64,000 bases of DNA, from the NCBI GenBank assembly GCA_964485395.1, contig CAZAJF010000016.1, positions 1 to 64,000 of the forward strand. Direction: 5' to 3'. This document shows positions 1 through 8,414 of the stretch, piece by piece (the first letter of the stretch is position 1; each line of letters starts with the position of its first letter). This stretch comes from JANNSO01 sp964485395 (GTDB taxonomy: Bacteria > Spirochaetota > Spirochaetia > Treponematales > UBA12059). Under the pieces are notes generated by a model. The model was not told where the DNA came from. It saw only the letters and a program-made list of their open reading frames with translations, and ran no database searches. The position numbers and the translations under genes were made by a program.

Positions 1-221
1 TGTCGCGCACGTAGTCGTCGGCGGTCGAGGCATAGCGCTGCGTCTGGCGGCGTACGCTGTCGACGCCACCGGAGAGGCTTTCCTTGGTCGCGTCGAGGGC
101 GCGCAGCACCTTGCCGCGCACGCGCACCACGTCGGCGTCCTTCAGGTCGGAGATCCGCGCCATCAGGTCCTCGACGTCGGCGATCAGGTTCTTGATCTCG
201 CCGGAGGCGGTGTTCTTGACG
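1..221 (-). CDS. DUF883 (ElaB/YqjD-like) fragment, foreign to its flank
   Basis: Read on the minus strand, this stretch encodes a charged helical sequence containing IADVEDLMARISDLKDADVV and ending at the window edge with STADDYVRD. That is the layout of DUF883/ElaB/YqjD proteins, which are ribosome- or membrane-associated stress proteins of Proteobacteria with a C-terminal DxYVRxxPW helix; here the C-terminal part lies outside the window. It is in frame with pheT upstream, so on paper one polypeptide is formed, but PheT proteins have no such domain. The third codon positions are strongly GC-rich. A chimeric assembly join is the simplest explanation; a real recombination is the alternative. 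Family assignment is from motif recall, not a search. Confidence 0.7.
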
Positions 222-643
222 TAGTTCAAGAAAAGTTTTTCTGGGGTCGGGAGGGTGTCGGCGGGCATCGCGTCGGTGAAGGCATTGCCGGAGCTCACGA
301 AACCGGCGGGAAACGGCCTGACGGGATTTACGGTCTTGTCCACGAGTATGGAATAGTCGGCCTTCTTTGCGTCGCCCTCTCGCGAGAAAAATTTATAATC
401 GGGAAGCACGGAGCTGCGGTAGGTGCGGAGCTGGCGCGCGACGCCCGCGGTGGACCACAGGTCCGGCCGGTTGGTGTCGTTCAGCTCTATCTTGATGACG
501 CGGTCTTCCGCCTTGACGCCCTCCGTCTGCCAGCCGTCCAGCTCGGCCTTGGCCACGGTGAGGAGCTGCTCCAGCTCGGCGGCGTCCAGGCGCTCGCCCA
601 AGAGCTCAAAGAACATGTTTTCGTTTACTTCTATCTTAGGCAT
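222..643 (-). CDS. pheT: Phenylalanyl-tRNA synthetase beta subunit, N-terminal part
   Basis: The start MPKIEVNENMFFELLG and the motif KIELNDTNRPDLWSTAG are typical of the archaeal/spirochaete-type PheRS beta subunit, which pairs with PheS to charge tRNA-Phe and carries editing and tRNA-binding functions. The ATG lies 2 nt after the pheS TGA, so the two genes form a tight operon. About 140 codons are recognisable, to roughly EKLFLNY. After that, where the family continues toward its catalytic-like core, the sequence changes to DUF883-type protein (bases 1-221). The remaining ~400 codons expected for PheT are absent from this window. Confidence 0.85.
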
Positions 644-645
644 CT

Positions 646-2202
646 TCAGTTTCCTTTGGCGCGGCGAAGGCGCACGTTCTCGATGTCGTAGCTGAACAGC
701 TCGCGAAGGTCGTTCAGGCTCAGGGCCATGAGCGCCATGCGGTCTATGCCGATACCCCAGGCGAGCACGGGTACGTTGATGCCCAAAGGCTCCGTGACCT
801 CGGGCCTGAAGATTCCGGCCCCGCCCAGCTCGAACCATCCGAGCACCGGGTGCTTGATGTGTATCTCCACCGAGGGTTCGGTGAAGGGAAAATAACCGGG
901 TACGTATTTTACTTCCTTGGCGCCCGCCACTTCGACGGCGAACATCTCGAGGAATCCAAGGAGCGTGCGCAGGTTTACTTCGTCGCCCAGGACGATGCCC
1001 TCCGTCTGGTAAAAATCCGACAAGTGCGTGGCGTCCACCTTGTCGTAGCGGAAGCAGCGCGCGATGCCGAAATACTTGCCCGGAACCTTGGCCTTGGGAA
1101 GCTGACGGGCCGACAGGACGGTGCCTTGGCTGCGCAGCACGAGCCGCTTGGTAAAGTCGCGGTCGAAACCGTAGTTCCAGCCGCGCGACCCGGTGGACCC
1201 GCCGTTTTCATGGACGCCCGCGACGCGGGACAGATACGGTTCCTCGACGCTCTTGGCGCGCGTGGGATCGGCGACGTAATACACGTCGTGGATATCGCGG
1301 GCGGCGTGGAATTGCGGCATGAACAGGGCGTCGCCGTTCCAGAACTCGGTTTCCACGAGGCCGCCGTCGAATTCCTCAAAGCCCAGGGAGACCAGTTTGT
1401 CCTTGACGCTTTCCAGGAACTGCACATAGGGATTTCGGCGCCCGGGAATCAATCGCGCAGGGCGGCTTTTTACGTTGTAGGCGCGGAAGGTGGATTTTTT
1501 CCAGGCGCCGCTCTCCAGTAAATCTTGGGTAAGGGCTCCGGTTTCGTCGCCCGATACGCCTTGGTTGCGCAGAAGTTCGGTAACGGCCGCGGCGTCGGGC
1601 AGGAGCGACCAGCTGACGGTCTCTCGCTCGGCAACGCGAAACGGAGCATCGGCGGCACCGCGTTTTTTGGCGATTTCGCCCAGCAAGGCAAGCTCGCGCT
1701 CGTTTACGTCCACTTCCTCGAGGAGATTATTCTTGCCTGCCGCTTTTACGAGCAAGGCGCGAATCTCGGCGGTTCTCTGCGCCTTTGAGGCATCCAGCAG
1801 CATAACGAGCTTGTCAGGATTCATGGCGACGACGCCTTCCTTGGCAAGCTTGCCGTATGCGGAACCGGCGTCTTTCTGTTCCATGCCTATGGCTTCGCAG
1901 ATAGCGGGCATGGCCTGTGGGCCTTTTTCCGCCAGCACATCGATAAAACGCTGCTAGGGGGTGCCGGAATCGATCCAGAGCGTGCCCAGGGCCGTCAATT
2001 CATAGACGAGACGGCTGGTCCTGCCCGTTTCGGCGGCAAGCTTTTTTGCGCAAAGCCAGGCAAAAGCCTGGTTGGACTGGCCTTCAACGTACGAAAGCTC
2101 GGCGGCAAGCCGGGCCACGCCTAAAGCGTCGCCGGGGCCGAAGTGCAACAGCACCTTTATTTCGAGCGGATGCAAACTCTTGAGGAGCGCCTGTGGTTCC
2201 AT
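646..2202 (-). CDS. pheS: Phenylalanyl-tRNA synthetase alpha subunit with in-frame TAG
   Basis: Class II synthetase subunit that activates phenylalanine. The N-terminal winged-helix part starts MEPQALLKSLHPLEIKVLL at 2202, with a GGAG ribosome site 7 nt upstream. The catalytic part contains FHAARDIHDVYYV and the motif-3 stretch AWGIGIDRMALMAL. An amber codon (TAG) at 1954-1956 splits the frame between WIDSGTP and QRFIDVLAEKG; both sides are in the same frame and together match one archaeal-type PheS. If TAG stops translation, the first initiation-capable ATG afterwards is at 1938 and the tRNA/DNA-binding-like head is lost. Glutamate (GAG) would be the one-base parent codon. PheS is essential, so sequencing error, a suppressor or re-initiation must be considered. 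Confidence 0.88.
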
Positions 2203-2229
2203 GGTGATTACTCCAAATTATTCCAAGAA

Positions 2230-5200
2230 TCAATACGTGCACATAGTGTCTGATTTTGGGCTGGGCGTCAATTGGACAGCGGGCATTTTTATCAAACCCT
2301 GGCCTTTTAGGCCGTCCATGAGCGCTTCGCACGGATTGTCCGCGCGTATATGGACGCAGTGCGCCGTACGATCCGCTCGCGGCATGCCGGCCAGGACATC
2401 CCAGTGAATGAAGGAGTCGGAACCGGAAAACGGAATCGAAAAATAACCGATATTCATGGCGGTGACATTATGAAAAAAGTGGCTCCCCAGCGATGAATCC
2501 ACGCGGAAGTCCGGCAGATCCGCCTCGACGATGATCTTGGCGCCCGATATCTGCTCGAAGGAGACGGGGATGCCCAGCCAACGATCGCGGGTTCCCCATC
2601 GGCCGGGACCTATCAATATGTACGGCGTATCCGTTTTCTTGAGCTTTGCGTTCAACGCGCCTATCTCGACGGCTATCTGCTCGGTGGCCGCCCGGTCGAA
2701 GGTAAGGGGATCCACGTAGATTATGTCGCGGATATTCGCGAGCCTTCCGTTTCCCATGCAGTGGTCGGTGGCAAGGATGCATTGGCTCCGGTCAACGTTG
2801 GACAGGTTTACGCTGACCTTGTCGGCGTTCTGGATCAGCGGTTTTACCTGAAGCAGGTAAAACACGGCCTCATTGCCCAAAAAATCCAGCGCATACTCGA
2901 TCTCAACCGGTACCGCCATGCTGCGGGAGCAGACGTCCAGCACGCTTTCCACGATTTGGGCAAACGGGAACGCCTCATATCGAAGCACCGGCGCAAAATC
3001 GACGATTCGCGGCCCTTGCGCCGAAATGCCGGGATCCAGGCGGTTGTCGGCAAGATTCCATGTGCTGGCTATTAGGTTGAATCGCGGGTTCGCCTCCGCG
3101 TCGGCGATGTCCAGGCGCTCCAGCGTTGCTTCTTCGCCAGACCTGAGGTCAAAATCGACACGCTCCATATCCAGTGCGTAAAACCAGCGCTGGGTGCCGC
3201 TCATGCGATACTCGGGGGCAAGCACTTCCAGCTTCGGGTAGCGTGGGGAAAACCTGAAGGCCTGCCCGCCGTCCACGACATACGAACCCAGGCCGAGCGC
3301 GGCGCTGCAGAGTCCGTCGTCGGGCTTCAGGTAGGCTACGGGGTAATAATTATATGACTGCGCGGTTCCCGAGATGAGCGGGTAATACCACCGCCCGTGG
3401 CGTGTTCCCACGAGTTCCTGGACCACGATGGCCATGCGCTCTTCCTCGCGCTTGTAATGCGCCACGTTGAAATACGCGCCGGCGGTTTCCGAGAACAGGC
3501 TTGCGTACACGAGCCGAATGGCGTCGCACAGCTGGCCAAGCCTTTTTTCGAGGCTCGGGTGCGCATTCGGTATCAGGTACGTATCGTAGACGCCGGAAAA
3601 CGGCACCATCAGCATGTCCTCGAACAAGCCCGACGACCGGATTGCCAAGGGCTTGTGGCTCTGGAGGAGCAGGGTACGGAGGCGCTCCACGAGCGCTGGA
3701 TCAAGTTCCCGCTGCAAAAAGGCGAGCCGGACCTGATCTCCCGTGGATTCCCAGGAAAACGACCAAAGGCCGTTCCTGTCCATGAAGCGCTCGAATTCGT
3801 CGATTCCGATGAATACCGTGGCGGGCAGCCGGATGGTTACGTTCTCCGGGGAGTTCGCGGGAAATGCCAGATTGTCGATCAGGCTCTTGATGAAGGCGAG
3901 CCCCCTGCCCTTCCCGCCGACGGATCCCGCTCCCAACCGCACCAATCCCGCGTCCGCGCGAAACGTGCCCATTTCCGGAATGAGCCCGCGGGTTTTTGCC
4001 CGGCGCAGGTCGTCCAGGGTCCTGCACATGAAATCGCGCATCGCCGAAGGGGTTTCAAAGTCCTCGGGCGCGTAGTTTCTGATGATGCGGGCGAAGCGAA
4101 CCTCGCCGCGGGCCATGAGCCACGCCGAAAAATGGTTGCGGACCGCGTGATAGGAAATACTTTCCGCCGGGACGGACCGGACGAAATGCTCGAACTCGTC
4201 CATGGTGGAGGCCCTGGCCAAAATGGTGCCCTCGGGGTCCCTGAACACGAAAGGGCCGAAGCCGAGGTGGTCGAGAAAAAACCGCGTAAGCTCCATGGCC
4301 AGCGAATTTGAATTCTTGTCCGCGAACGACGCGCCGAACTCGTAGGCGCTCTCCCGGTTTTGAGCCTCGCTGGACTGTATGAGCACGGGGAGATCGGGCT
4401 TGCGGGCCTTGGTCATGCGGAGAAATTCGAAGCCGGCCTCCGCGTCCTCGACGCCGTCCCGGGGGAATCGCACATCCGAGATGACGGTGAGCAGATAAGG
4501 CTCGTAACGCTCGTAAAGCGACAATGCCTCGTTATAATTTGTTGCTAAAATGATCTTGGGCCGTCCGCGCATGCGCAGTATCTTGAACGACTCCACCTGG
4601 GATTCGTCCTCCACCAGCTGCTGGGTCTGCTTCATCACCACGGAATACAGGAGCGGAAGATACCGCGAGTAATACCGCACGGAATCCTCTATGAGGAGTA
4701 TCACGCGCACGAGCCCGACGCGCGTGTCGTTGTCAACGTTGAACATGTCCTCGACGTATTTAATCATGCCCACGAACAGCTTGGAGTAGCCGTTCCAGAC
4801 AAAGACGCGGTCTATGTTGGCGAAGCTCGCCGGGCATTCCGCCCCGAGGCCGGACAGGCTGGCGTTGTTCATGGCCAGGAGCAGGATGGGCAGATCGTCC
4901 TTCCGCTCGCGGATCGACGCCGCGATCGTGAGGGGAGCCTCGAAATCGAGCCCCGCCATGAGGATGACCATGTCGAACTTTACCTTGTCGCAGAGGTCAA
5001 GCGCGGATTCGCCGGTATAGGCGCAGGTAACGCGCGGCGACGTCGAAAGGTTGAGCTTGTAGTACTCTCCGTATATCTGCTCGGAAAGGGCTCCGTCGCT
5101 CTCGAGGATGAAAGAATCGTACAGACTGGCCACGAGCAGGACTTCCCTCACGTGATATCGCATGAGGTCGTGGAAAATGTTCCTGTCGCGGCGCTCGCGC

Positions 5201-5232
5201 TCGTACGAGTCGACCAGTTCGTTGAAAAACAT
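2230..5232 (-). CDS. Double receiver / PEP-synthase ATP-binding-domain protein
   Basis: A 1000-residue cytoplasmic protein. Residues ~30-150 resemble a receiver domain that has lost its acceptor Asp (VILMAGLD). Residues ~175-310 form a second receiver with acidic pair E182/D183, acceptor D253 in ISDVRFP and K306. Residues ~425-840 are a pyruvate,phosphate dikinase/PEP-synthase nucleotide-binding module, with GGKGRGLAF near 439, AIRSSGLFED and YLLQVKPL. The swivelling phosphohistidine domain and PEP-binding barrel of true PpsA/PpdK are missing, so a full PEP synthase reaction is unlikely. Related receiver/PEP-synthase-like proteins are annotated in spirochaetes and Bacteroidetes as PEP/pyruvate-binding proteins of unknown role. 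It starts 28 nt downstream of no recognisable partner and ends just upstream of pheS. Confidence 0.8.
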   Translation of the reverse strand: MFFNELVDSYERERRDRNIFHDLMRYHVREVLLVASLYDSFILESDGALSEQIYGEYYKLNLSTSPRVTCAYTGESALDLCDKVKFDMVILMAGLDFEAPLTIAASIRERKDDLPILLLAMNNASLSGLGAECPASFANIDRVFVWNGYSKLFVGMIKYVEDMFNVDNDTRVGLVRVILLIEDSVRYYSRYLPLLYSVVMKQTQQLVEDESQVESFKILRMRGRPKIILATNYNEALSLYERYEPYLLTVISDVRFPRDGVEDAEAGFEFLRMTKARKPDLPVLIQSSEAQNRESAYEFGASFADKNSNSLAMELTRFFLDHLGFGPFVFRDPEGTILARASTMDEFEHFVRSVPAESISYHAVRNHFSAWLMARGEVRFARIIRNYAPEDFETPSAMRDFMCRTLDDLRRAKTRGLIPEMGTFRADAGLVRLGAGSVGGKGRGLAFIKSLIDNLAFPANSPENVTIRLPATVFIGIDEFERFMDRNGLWSFSWESTGDQVRLAFLQRELDPALVERLRTLLLQSHKPLAIRSSGLFEDMLMVPFSGVYDTYLIPNAHPSLEKRLGQLCDAIRLVYASLFSETAGAYFNVAHYKREEERMAIVVQELVGTRHGRWYYPLISGTAQSYNYYPVAYLKPDDGLCSAALGLGSYVVDGGQAFRFSPRYPKLEVLAPEYRMSGTQRWFYALDMERVDFDLRSGEEATLERLDIADAEANPRFNLIASTWNLADNRLDPGISAQGPRIVDFAPVLRYEAFPFAQIVESVLDVCSRSMAVPVEIEYALDFLGNEAVFYLLQVKPLIQNADKVSVNLSNVDRSQCILATDHCMGNGRLANIRDIIYVDPLTFDRAATEQIAVEIGALNAKLKKTDTPYILIGPGRWGTRDRWLGIPVSFEQISGAKIIVEADLPDFRVDSSLGSHFFHNVTAMNIGYFSIPFSGSDSFIHWDVLAGMPRADRTAHCVHIRADNPCEALMDGLKGQGLIKMPAVQLTPSPKSDTMCTY

Positions 5233-5293
5233 CGGGTACCCTCGTAAAATAGTGTAGCGGCGGGCTCAAGCGATGTCAACTCGTGACATAATA

Positions 5294-6268
5294 CTAACAA
5301 TCCGTCAGCGCCCGCTGGATCGCGACGCATCCGCGGAGCCTGCGAACCTCGGCTTCGGCCTGAATTCTCCTGATCTTGAAATCGTATGCCATGACGCCGT
5401 CGATCGTCGCGCATACGGTTTCCGGCAGGCGCGGCGATTGGCGGGCCCATGACCGCCTGCAGGAAGGATCCTCCTTGAGCAGGTTGGCCAAAATTACGGG
5501 ACCAAAGGCGGTGACGCACTCGGCAAACGCGGGATCGGGAAGCGCGTACAGCGATTGGCACGCGACCGCGAGGGTCGGCTTGTCATCCTTGGCCAACTGC
5601 GCGTAAAAAGCGTGGAAAAGCGCATCGATGCTGCTTGCCCGCTGTAATGAATCGGGACGGTTTTCCTGGCTGCGCATGAGGGAGGCGAGCTCGTCCCGGG
5701 CATTCGCGCTCAATACCGATGCAAGCCTCGGAGCCCAAAGCCCGGCAGGGATGCCGTAGAGAGAGAAGGAAAACGCCTTGAGGCCAACATGCGAGATGGC
5801 CCGATTCGCGTGATTCGGATTGGAAAAAAACTCTCCGAAAAGCTTGGCGCACCTTGCCGGAGCGTAACGGTGATTTTGGCGCTCCGTCTCGCTGTTAACG
5901 ATAGCCTTTACCTCGTTCATGCGCGAATATATCGCCGGGTCCTTCCGGAAGGCCGTCAGGGTATTTTTCATCGTCATGAGTGATACCGCGTATATCCAGG
6001 CTTCGTACTCGGCGCCGTTTCTGGCCGTTGCCCATATCGCTCCGGTGTACGGGACCCGATCATTTTCCGGCAGGAGCGCCCATACTTCCTTGGCTTTTCC
6101 CAACATCGTGCAGATCGTCCGGAACATTTCCCAAGTGAGCAGATCGGCGGAGGCGAGGTAGCGCAGGAATGCAGTCAATTCAGGCAGGCCGGATCGACCC
6201 AAAACCCCCAGCAGATCGAAACCGAGGAGGTCCTTTACCCTGGAGCAATACTCCTCATGACTCGGCAT
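5294..6268 (-). CDS. Conserved-looking protein of unknown function, 324 aa
   Basis: I do not recognise a family. The ATG at 6268 (MPSHEEYCSRVKDLLGFDLL) is chosen because GGAGG lies 5 nt upstream; a longer open frame reaching 6328 would add a hydrophobic leader but lacks a ribosome site. The product is mostly helical, without clear signal peptide, membrane span or metal motif, and contains several Cys residues scattered without pattern. It ends in TAG; a TGA follows six codons later. It lies downstream of the peptide transporter operon, separated by a ~180-base non-coding repeat-like stretch, so it is probably transcribed on its own or by read-through. Confidence 0.6.
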   Translation of the reverse strand: MPSHEEYCSRVKDLLGFDLLGVLGRSGLPELTAFLRYLASADLLTWEMFRTICTMLGKAKEVWALLPENDRVPYTGAIWATARNGAEYEAWIYAVSLMTMKNTLTAFRKDPAIYSRMNEVKAIVNSETERQNHRYAPARCAKLFGEFFSNPNHANRAISHVGLKAFSFSLYGIPAGLWAPRLASVLSANARDELASLMRSQENRPDSLQRASSIDALFHAFYAQLAKDDKPTLAVACQSLYALPDPAFAECVTAFGPVILANLLKEDPSCRRSWARQSPRLPETVCATIDGVMAYDFKIRRIQAEAEVRRLRGCVAIQRALTDC

Positions 6269-6289
6269 GTTGCCTCCGCGCAGGCAGGA

Positions 6290-6445
6290 TACAGAAAAAA
6301 GCAACACGAAGATCACGAAGCGAGGCACGAAGGCCGCGAAAAAAAGTCAACGTCAGGGGGCAGATCCCCCTGCCCCCCTTGCGATGCTCAATGTTTCGCA
6401 TCGCATCTCCGTGCCTCTGTGCCTCTGTGGTAAATTCTTACTTAA
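6290..6445. repeat. Non-coding dispersed-repeat-like element
   Basis: This stretch holds degenerate short iterations: ACGAAGATCACGAAG and GCACGAAGG on one side, and GTGCCTCTGTGCCTCTGTGG on the other, with a CAGGGG...CCCCTG hairpin between them at about 6353-6373. The layout resembles the intergenic cacgaag / cctctgtgg elements scattered through many environmental bacterial genomes. No convincing protein is encoded. It separates oppF from the downstream unknown gene. Only one copy is present in this window, so dispersal cannot be shown here. Confidence 0.5.
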
Positions 6446-6450
6446 TCTTT

Positions 6451-7413
6451 CTAAACCAAGTGGCACGCGCAGAAATGGTTGGGCTTAATCTCGCGGTAAG
6501 CGGGTTTTTCAGTATCGCAACGCGCAATCTTCACGGTGCAGTTCAGGTGGAACGGGCAGCCTTTTGGTAAATTGATGGGAGATGGAATCTCGCCGGTAAA
6601 CGGAATATTGTCGGGGCGCTTGTCCGGGTCCGGCTCGGGTATCGCCGCGATGAGAGCCTTGGTATAGGGATGCATGGGTTCATTGTAGATGGTGAGGGAA
6701 TCCGCGAGCTCCATGATGCTGCCCAGGTACATGACCGCTACGCGATCCGACATGTGCCGGACTACCGAGAGGGCATGGGAGATGAAAACCATGGTAAGCT
6801 TGTGCTCTTTCTGCATCTCCAGAAGCAGATTCAACACCTGGGACTGGACCGAAACGTCCAGGGCGCTTACCGGCTCGTCGCATACCACCACTTTCGGGTC
6901 AAGGGCGAGAGCGCGGGCGATGGCGATGCGCTGGCGCTGTCCGCCTGAAAATTCATGGGGATACCGAACGTAGGCATCGGGAGGAAGTCCGACGTCCTTG
7001 AGCAGCGACATGGTTTTTTCCTTGCGCTGTTCCGCCGTCATCTTCGTCTGTATCTGCAGCGGCTCCTCGATGATGTACCCGACGGTAAGCCTTGGATTCA
7101 TGGAATCGGCGGGATCCTGAAAGATCATCTGCATGTTTTTGCGGACGTTCTTGAGTTTCCTCTCGGGCGACCTGCTGATCTCCTGGCCTTCGAAAAATAC
7201 TTCACCGGCGGTGGGTTTATACAGGCGCATCACGGCTCTGCAAAGGGTGCTCTTGCCGCAGCCGGTCTCTCCCACGAGACCCAGGGTCTCGCCTTCCGAT
7301 ATCTGGAGGCTCACGCCGTTCAGGGCATGGACTTTCGTCTTGCCGCCGTAACGGTTCTGATGGAAATGCTGATGAAGATTCTTGATCTCGATGATTATTT
7401 TCTTGTCGCTCAT
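6451..7413 (-). CDS. oppF: Peptide ABC transporter ATP-binding protein (OppF/DppF type)
   Basis: 320-residue ATPase that powers peptide import together with OppD on the cytoplasmic face. Visible motifs are Walker A GETGCGKST, signature SGGQRQRIAIARAL, Walker B VVVCDEPVSALD and the switch His in VFISHALSV. The C-terminal oligopeptide-transporter extension carries CPFHLNCTVKIARC, a Cys cluster that in this family can bind an Fe-S cluster. The start at 7413 (MSDKKIIIEI) has AGGAGA 7 nt upstream and overlaps the oppD stop by 4 nt, so translation is coupled. Last gene of the transporter operon; ends in TAG with a TAA two codons later. Confidence 0.93.
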   Translation of the reverse strand: MSDKKIIIEIKNLHQHFHQNRYGGKTKVHALNGVSLQISEGETLGLVGETGCGKSTLCRAVMRLYKPTAGEVFFEGQEISRSPERKLKNVRKNMQMIFQDPADSMNPRLTVGYIIEEPLQIQTKMTAEQRKEKTMSLLKDVGLPPDAYVRYPHEFSGGQRQRIAIARALALDPKVVVCDEPVSALDVSVQSQVLNLLLEMQKEHKLTMVFISHALSVVRHMSDRVAVMYLGSIMELADSLTIYNEPMHPYTKALIAAIPEPDPDKRPDNIPFTGEIPSPINLPKGCPFHLNCTVKIARCDTEKPAYREIKPNHFCACHLV

Positions 7414-8396
7414 TTTATCTCTCCTGCCTTGAAGCAGCGAACGTAGTGACCTTCGCTCATTTTTTCGAGAAGGGGCGTATGCGTACGGCAATGCTCGTCC
7501 GCGTATTTGCATCGCGCCGCGAACCTGCAGGTAGCCGGATAATCCATGGGGGCGGGAACGCTGCCTGCGATCGAGGGAAGCACCGTCTTGGGAACCGAGC
7601 TCATGAGCGGCATGGAAGCGATGAGGCCGATGGTGTATGGGTGCATCTGTTTCTTGAAGATTGTGTTGACCGGGCCCGTCTCGACTATCTGGCCGGCATA
7701 CATTACCACGACATCGTCACTGACTTCGGCCACGACGCCCATATCGTGGGTAATGTATAGAACGCCCATATTGGTGAGTTTCTGCAGCGCCTTGATGAGG
7801 CTCAGAATCTGCGCCTGCACCGTTACGTCGAGCGCCGTGGTAGGCTCGTCCGCGATGAGGAGCTTGGGCTTGCCCGCGAGGGCCATGGCGATCATGACGC
7901 GCTGGCGCATTCCGCCGGACAGCTGGAATGGATAGTTCTTTACCCGCAACTCGGGAGAGGGCATATCGACGTGCTTGAGGATCTCGAGGACCTCCGCGTC
8001 CATCTGGGCCTTTTCGAACTCGGGCCGATGCAGTTCCAGAACCTCGCGGATCTGCCGTCCCGCAACCTGCACGGGATTCAGGGCCGTCATCGGTTCCTGG
8101 ATATTCATGGCGATCTCCCCGCCCCGCACTTTGTACATTTCGTCGTCGGACAGCTTGAGGATATCCGTTCCGTTGAAATTGATCGTGCCGCTCGTCGTCT
8201 TGCCGTAGGGCTGGGGCAGAAGACGCATTATCGATGCCGCGGTAACGCTTTTACCGCACCCCGATTCGCCGACCAATGCCGTGGTTTTACCGGCCTTGAT
8301 GCTGAATGACACTTTATCCACCACCTCGATGGTCGCCTTGTCCAGCGCGAAAGTTACCGACAGGTCTTCGATCCTAAGAAGCTCTTTATCTTCCAT
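7410..8396 (-). CDS. oppD: Peptide ABC transporter ATP-binding protein (OppD/DppD type)
   Basis: 328-residue ATPase, the second nucleotide-binding subunit of the importer. Motifs: Walker A GESGCGKSV, signature LSGGMRQRVMIAMAL, Walker B LLIADEPTTALD and switch region YITHDMGVV. The C-terminal tail has CRFAARCKYADEHC, the usual Cys-rich oligopeptide-transporter end. It lies 18 nt after the substrate-binding protein gene, with no strong ribosome site visible. Its stop overlaps the oppF start. Confidence 0.93.
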   Translation of the reverse strand: MEDKELLRIEDLSVTFALDKATIEVVDKVSFSIKAGKTTALVGESGCGKSVTAASIMRLLPQPYGKTTSGTINFNGTDILKLSDDEMYKVRGGEIAMNIQEPMTALNPVQVAGRQIREVLELHRPEFEKAQMDAEVLEILKHVDMPSPELRVKNYPFQLSGGMRQRVMIAMALAGKPKLLIADEPTTALDVTVQAQILSLIKALQKLTNMGVLYITHDMGVVAEVSDDVVVMYAGQIVETGPVNTIFKKQMHPYTIGLIASMPLMSSVPKTVLPSIAGSVPAPMDYPATCRFAARCKYADEHCRTHTPLLEKMSEGHYVRCFKAGEIK

Positions 8397-8414
8397 AATG
8401 TGTTTACACCCCGC

